NCBI GenBank assembly: GCA_963575745.1
Contig: CAUYUJ010017845.1
Location: 62,001 to 126,000, forward strand
Length of the DNA stretch: 64,000 bases
Source of the DNA: Prorocentrum cordatum
Taxonomy: Eukaryota > Sar > Dinophyceae > Prorocentrales > Prorocentraceae
Direction of reading: 5' to 3'
In this document: in pieces, positions 58,700 through 64,000 of the stretch
How the letters are laid out: each line of letters begins with the position of its first letter
Position numbering within the stretch: the first letter of the stretch is position 1
Program-made: the position numbers and the translations under genes
The notes under the pieces: generated by a model
What the model was told of the DNA's origin: nothing
Seen by the model: the letters and a program-made list of their open reading frames with translations, nothing else
Databases searched by the model: none

Positions 58700-61600
58700 T
58701 CTTCCCATGAGGGGTCGTGTTATTTCCAAGCTTGGTGGTGGCATAGCGTGGATAGTGGTACTTCCAGCGTGCTCACATGTCCAAGTCGGGGGATCATACT
58801 TTCATGAGGGTGGCTGCCATTCCCAACGCACGTGGCCCAGCGGGGGAGGTCGGCCCCCAGCTACTTCGGATCGCAGCCCCGACTCGGCGCACGCGCGGTG
58901 CGCCAGCATAAGCGAGACGGCCCCATAGCAGCCTCATTCATGCGCGGCGCTGCCAATCTTCGAGACGGCAGCACTGTCGGAGACGCGCGCGGCCTCCGAG
59001 GGCACGGCGAAGGCGTGCGCGCTGATCGCCCGGGGTGCTTTCTGGGGCTTTGCTAAAACACTTTGCATCTAAAGAAGGGCAATGCGGTTTGGTTGTCTGC
59101 TTACTTGTTCCCAGGTGCCAAGACGGGGGGCTCGAAGCCATCGGCGTACTTGGTCCCGGGTGCCAAGGCGGGTGCTTCGACCGACTCTTGGACGACCTGC
59201 GCCGCCTGGGACATCGCGCCCCGCGTTCTCGTCAAGAGCGGCCTCTTGGACTCGTTGGGCGGCGAGCTAGTCCTGCCCCGGGGTTGCCGGTCTGCTTGCA
59301 GCATGGGCAGTGGCTCGCGGATCGATTACTTGGTCGTCAGAAGGGGGGGTGCCGAGCTACTTCGAGCGCGCCCCTTCTACGGGGGCCCCATGGAACGCCC
59401 GCGTGGGCCTAGACATCGAGATATTGCAAGGTCATGCTGGCTGCCGGCGCCCAGCCCCGTGAGCCCCCAAAGACTTCCCACGGGGACCTGGGTCTAAGAA
59501 GCAGGCATGCCCCGATCGCAAGCGGTCTCGACGCCGCGAGGAGGCACGTTCCCATCAACGGGCTCGACTCGACGCTAGCCTCCAGGAAGTTCTCGACGTT
59601 GCCAGTCCTCCTGATCACGAGGCTACCGTTGAGCGTGACAGCGTCGTTCTCTTCCTGGACGACGATGCGTGGACGGCGGCTCGCGCGCCCCAGCTTCTGC
59701 CGATTGGTCGGCGGCGCGGGGCTTCGCCCCGCGCTGCGAGCGGCCGCGGCGCCCTCGCTGTGGGCGGCGATTCTCGAGGACACCATCGCCGAAGCAGAGC
59801 GCGCGCACTTGGGGCATCGCGCGTCTTACTGCGGTCGCGCCCAGCTGCGCGCGCTGGAATGGAAAAGGCTGCAGCACTCGCACGGGCGGTGGCGCGTCCG
59901 CAGTCCACGTATGAAGTTCTGGTGGGCCGCGTCGATTCTAGTCGCGAGGTTTCAGTCCTTGCGCAGGCACGGCAGGGGCCCTGAGCAGCAGTCCATGGCG
60001 GTACCTTCGATTTCCAGCAGGATCGGCCAGGCCGATGATCAACCGCGCGCTGAGCTGTCTGGTCCTAGGGCAGCGGGCGCAGACATCGACGATTGGTTCG
60101 GCCTCCTCTCCATAGCCGCGGCCCGTCGAGGTCCGCGGATGAACTCGACTCGTCAACGACTGCGACGGGCCGCTGGGTGGCCAGATCGCGGGGCAGGGCG
60201 TCGGCGTCACGCCGCGCGGCTTTCGTGATCTGGGATCGCGACAGTTGGCGCAGCAATCCGCCCCTTGAGCATCGTCACTCCTGACCCGCGCCAGGGGGCA
60301 CCCCTTATCGAACCCCTCAATTGCAGCGCGGTTTCCACGTTTGGTCGGGAAAACGTCGGGGAGCAGGGCCCCAGGCGTTGCGCCCCCTGTCCTCTGGGCT
60401 CCCAGAGTCTCCCGCAGGCTGGCGCCTTCAGTTCGTGGGCGTCCTCGCCGTGGCTGAGGCGGCTTCTGCAGCAGCTGCCCGCCGTCGGTGCCACCGTTCC
60501 AAAACCATCTTGCGGCGATCGAGTCATTGGAGTTCTTCCGGCCCCCATGCGATCTGGCGTCGGGGGCGAGATCCCATCGCGGACCAATGTTTTGAAAACC
60601 TGGGTGAGTTTCGGGGCACAGCTATCCGACCCGAGCGTCGTCCTTAACAGCTGCCTTGCAGAGGGCCATCGTAGATGAGTCCCCCCACCTTCTATAGGAG
60701 TTGTCTCCGCTTCTGTCCTTTCCGATCCTGATATTCTACGATCGCGCGAGTCTGCGTCTTTTCATGCGTGTTTCTGTAGCCAGGAGATTCCCAACCATGG
60801 AGACTTTACTGGAGGCGCAGGTGGCCCTGGCTCTTAAGATTATTCGCTTTAGGTCGGGTCGTCCCTGATGTTTCCCATACGTCCATTGTGGCTGGATCAG
60901 CACACGGGGTGAAACTTGCCAAGATGTGTCTCAAACCGTTTTGGGCGGCCGTTCATTTGGCCTCGGGAGCGCGCTCGAGTCTTTCAGTCGTCCTCAGGAC
61001 GTTGGGCCACCGTCGATGATGCCGCGGCGCGAGCTGAGGGCACCGTTCACACTTGAGCGAGCTTGCCTGAGTCGGAGTACTCTTCGCTCAACCCTTTCCG
61101 GGGCAGAATTTGCCAGTCTCCGGCAACATCGAGGCGGCGGCCTCATGCCTTCATCTCGGAGGCCGCATTGTGGTCTTCTCTTGAGGGGTAGAAATCCGGG
61201 TCACCCTGGCGGCCCATGCTGTTGCTGTGGGTTGGGACACTGGGGGTGGTGCGCGTCGGGCTTGCAAGAAGAGCAAGGGCCGCCAGAGGATGACACGTTT
61301 CCGTGGCCAGCGGATCGAAGGATACGCATGCACGCCCAGGCCTTCAAGGTCTCTCAGGGCCTCTGGCTGCAAGGAGCTCTACCCCAGGCCGTGCACGGCA
61401 ATCAGGCAATGGGGTTTTCTCCCTCCTCGATCCTCCTCCTCCGTCGTCGAGTTGCTCAGGCTGTCGCCAGCCGCGCCCCAGGCAGATGCCTCTCAGCTCT
61501 CCTGTCTCTCTTTGTATGGGGACCGCGAGCCCTTGATCGCCCTCAGGGTGACGCGGGGAGTCGCTGTCCCGAGTGGCAGGCCAGGATTGCGCGTTCCTGG

Positions 61601-62921
61601 CGCCCCATTTGCAGCCGTCTCAATCAGTTGGCTTCCGAGCGCTGGCGCAAGGTCCGCGGTCCGATCGGAGTTGCGGTTGCCGCGCTGCTGGACGTTTCCT
61701 GGGAAACTGTCTCCCCGACCGAGCGTTGCAGATCCAAGCGCGGCCAGCATGAACTCTGGGCTGTTCTTGATAATGGCGGCACCGACCGTCTCCAGGGCGA
61801 TTTTGTGGCCCATGGATTGGTGGGGGATTTCAAGGGGGGCCCCCGCTCTCTCCTGTTGGCCCTGGGCCAGCAACATCCCAGATGGGGGACACGTGGCCCA
61901 GGGTGCTTTACTTATCCTCTCTGCAGAGAGAGATCCGCCACCTAGAACCTATAACGGCAGGGCGATCACGCCCCGCCCAGATTGGTCAGCTTGTCTCGTT
62001 TGCATCCGGCGCCCATTGGACTCCGCGTCGCCGGCAAGCGGGGCCATCCGGTCGACCCTCTTTTTCCACGTTGCGGGCGCGAGCCGGAGACTCTGTGCCG
62101 CCGCACGGACGTGCAGCGCCAGGCGTCGCAAGCCAGCGCGCGGTAAGTCAGCCTCACCCTGCGCCGGGGCCAACGTAGGACATGAGGCCAATCCTGGGCT
62201 CTGGCTTCGAGGGATCCCGCCCAGCTCCCACGCGCGCCCTGTATTCGAGGATGGGGGGGTGAACGTGTCGCGGGGGGTGGGTCCTTCGTCCTCTATGAAT
62301 GCCGCCGCCGCCAGGGCCCCCCCTGGTCTCGCGCGGGCGTTTGGGGATGGCTCCGACCCTAGGCGACGGCGAGTCGGCGCAGCCTCCGTTTTGGCGGCCC
62401 GGGATGGCGCGGCTTGGCCACGGCGCAGACACCAGACAGTCCCAAGGGCCGAGATGTTGGCCTTTGAGCTGGCCTTCCTCATATTATGTGCGTCGCTGAT
62501 AATGAGGCCCAGTGCGATGGCTGGTGCCGTTGCCGCTGCCTTTCCTGCCAGGGCTCTGCCAATTCTGATTGGTGATTTGGAATTCGATTGGCACTTCTAT
62601 GGGCCGCGAGGTTGGGATCGCTATGCGACGGCTTCCCTCCCGTCCGGATCTCGCGGGCCCCTCCGAGGGAAGGGCACTCTTCGTGTCGCTAAAAAAACTG
62701 CTGGCGCCCCCGAGTCCGAGGCCGCCGCGGAGTCTTGGCGTCTTGCCGCCCTCGGCCGGCGCATGCCCGACGCAGATCGGCGGGGCGCCATTTCTCGTTT
62801 GGTATGCCAGCGGGCCGCTGAGCCCCCCGCTGAGCCCACCGTCCGCTGGGAGGCCCAGGTCGGGCCGAGTCAAAGCCGCAAACCTCCGGGCTGCCCTCCG
62901 CAGCTCGCATTGTTTGATTAA
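58700..62921 (+). pseudogene. Degenerate LINE: endonuclease, thumb, RNase H pieces
   Basis: Endonuclease-like end (about 59200-59420): SGLLDSLGGELVLPRG and SGSRIDYLVVRRG, resembling the DYxVVS motif of APE-type nucleases. Inter-domain AHLGHRASYCGRAQLRALEW (about 59800). RT core not recognised. Post-RT region (about 61570-61830, another frame): ERWRKVRGPIGVAVAALLDV and LWAVLDNGG. RNase H-like (about 62320-62480): AFGDGSDPRRRRVGAASVL and QTVPRAEMLAFELAFLI, giving Asp and Glu of the active site. Frames change at least four times. Strand and order are consistent for a single element. Each piece alone is weak. Confidence 0.5.
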
Positions 62922-63619
62922 GACAGGTCCCAAGTGGATCCCCTCGCTTTGCTCGAGGATTTCTCCTTCGTCTCAGGTGCTGGAGGCATGTAGGGGCCCT
63001 CGCCCCAGCCATTCGGCTGGTGAGGGACCTTCTGGTCATGGAGTCCTTCGGGCTGGCGGGATGGCGACGGTGTGGGTGGGGGGGGGGCTCAGCTCCGCTG
63101 CAGTTAATTACCGCTTGCGTTTCTGGCCTTAGCGTTCTGTGCATTTTTCTCCTGTCGTGGTCGGTCGGCCACAGTCGACCCAGGGCAATCATTGAAGAGC
63201 GCGTGCCCTTCGCGAAGAAGGGTAGGGAGAACCTCCAGCGCACCGGGCGAGCTTCCTTCCCAAGCCACAGTGGCCCCGTGGCCCCCGTTTTTTGAGGCTG
63301 CCGCCAGCCGTGTGCGTCGCGATCAGACGCAACGCATGGTGCCTGGCGTTCTCTATGATTCGTGTCTGTAGCCACGTAGACTGTGGCTCCCATGACACTC
63401 CATAGCACCACCTTCCCTTCCCCCATTCCTTTCCTCGTCGCTGTTTCCCTTGTTTCCCGTCCCCCCTTCCTGTTTCAGGGGCTGCGCCAGCTTCGCGTGG
63501 CAGGTAAAGAAAATCTCCCTGCACAGGGAGCGCATTCGAAGACCGAGAGGGCGGGCATCAAGGGCTCGGAATCTACAGGTTGGTTGACATGTGTTCAGAT
63601 TAGCAGGGGCAGTCTTACA
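62922..63619. other. LINE 3' flank and spacer
   Basis: No recognisable gene or repeat. A 245-codon minus frame (62689-63426) overlaps the LINE RNase H antisense and is not supported. Confidence 0.45.
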
Positions 63620-63990
63620 ATGATGTTGTTGAACTCTCACTCTGAAGGCATATTTTTTGTTGGATTGGTCCCTCCTCGAATTCACCTATTGCTTTTCACT
63701 TGAAGTGCCATTTCCGGGGATCGCCCCCTGTTTTCGCATGGGGCGTCGTGAGCCTCAGACTATGTTGATGGCCCCCGCTTTGCAACAACAGCGGCTCCCG
63801 CCTGATATTTCCAGACCATATATTCAAAATCGCGCTGTCGCGCGGAACATCCTCATAATCCCTCCATAAGTCGCGCTCTCGCGTGGGTCTTCTTCCCAAT
63901 TGATCCTGACGAGGCGCCTTCGACATTCAGGAATCACGCGCTCGCCCTGGATAGCCTCCCGATTTTCCTGGGAAGGTCGCCGTCGTTTGA
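63620..63990. repeat. Dispersed module plus GCTCCCGCCTGA repeat
   Basis: 63620-63800 follows the same order as 50535-50715: GTTGAACTCTCACTCTGAAG, TTTGTTGG, CTTGAAGTGCCATTTCCGGG and CAACAACAGCGGCTCCCGCC. Degenerate CTGAKATTTCC/CGCGCTCTCGCG units then run to the window edge. Confidence 0.6.
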
Positions 63991-64000
63991 GACTCCCTCG

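Overview
The window looks like nuclear DNA of a dinoflagellate. The best evidence is a decayed trans-spliced leader (SL) on the minus strand at 42161-42182, which matches the 22-nt dinoflagellate SL at 21 of 22 positions. It is followed directly by a second, older-looking leader remnant. A weaker SL relic (19 of 22) lies at 54139-54160. The rest fits a large, repeat-choked dinoflagellate genome: GC-rich DNA, no intact host gene that can be named, long runs of simple and minisatellite repeats, and retroelement families with broken frames. A 100-N assembly gap sits at 6375-6474.

Layout. 1-1.8 kb: a retroelement scrap, microsatellites and a TCTTGG array. 1.77-5.45 kb: one long intact frame for a PIF1-like helicase followed by nine CxxC...CxxC modules; its 3' end is duplicated in tandem up to the gap. 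6.5-9.3 kb: minisatellites and poly-G/poly-C palindromic arrays. 9.5-22.4 kb: a broken Ty1/copia-type retrotransposon whose domains can still be read in order: gag-like region, Tpt1/KptA-like RNA 2'-phosphotransferase, RING finger, aspartic protease, a CHFG segment, a cytosine-methyltransferase-like domain split by a 1.3-kb repeat block, integrase, reverse transcriptase (RT) and RNase H. This element is studded with 21 copies of a 14-nt hairpin that reads Ala-Gly-x-Pro-Ala in frame. 22.8-24.3 kb: a 10-bp minisatellite and a TCTTGG array. 24.4-27.0 kb: a LINE 3' half (RT, zinc knuckle, RNase H). 27.7-28.4 kb: an unrecognised minus-strand pseudogene. 28.4-29.4 kb: a roughly 160-bp tandem array.

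29.42-36.49 kb: a tyrosine-recombinase retrotransposon of the DIRS/PAT/Ngaro superfamily with textbook split direct repeats (A1 - ORFs - B1-A2-B2-A3-B3), a gag-like ORF, RT-RNase H, a tyrosine recombinase and a C5-methyltransferase-like domain. 37.0-38.9 kb: the largest TCTTGG array. 39.0-42.2 kb: a minus-strand LINE carrying the SL relic at its 5' end. 44.8-46.2 kb: a third LINE with C2H2 fingers. 47.1-48.2 kb: a roughly 178-bp tandem array. 48.4-58.2 kb: gag-like remnants, a three-way segmental duplication, minisatellites and an ammonium-transporter pseudogene. 58.7-62.9 kb: a fourth LINE remnant.

How it works together: the window is a graveyard of retroelements rather than a gene neighbourhood. 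Three retroelement classes coexist, and two of them carry cytosine-methyltransferase-like domains. One repeat family (TCTTGG arrays, always the same strand) sits beside most of the truncation points. The SL relics show that at least one LINE transcript was trans-spliced before being copied back into DNA. All functional names come from motif recognition by eye; no database search was run.
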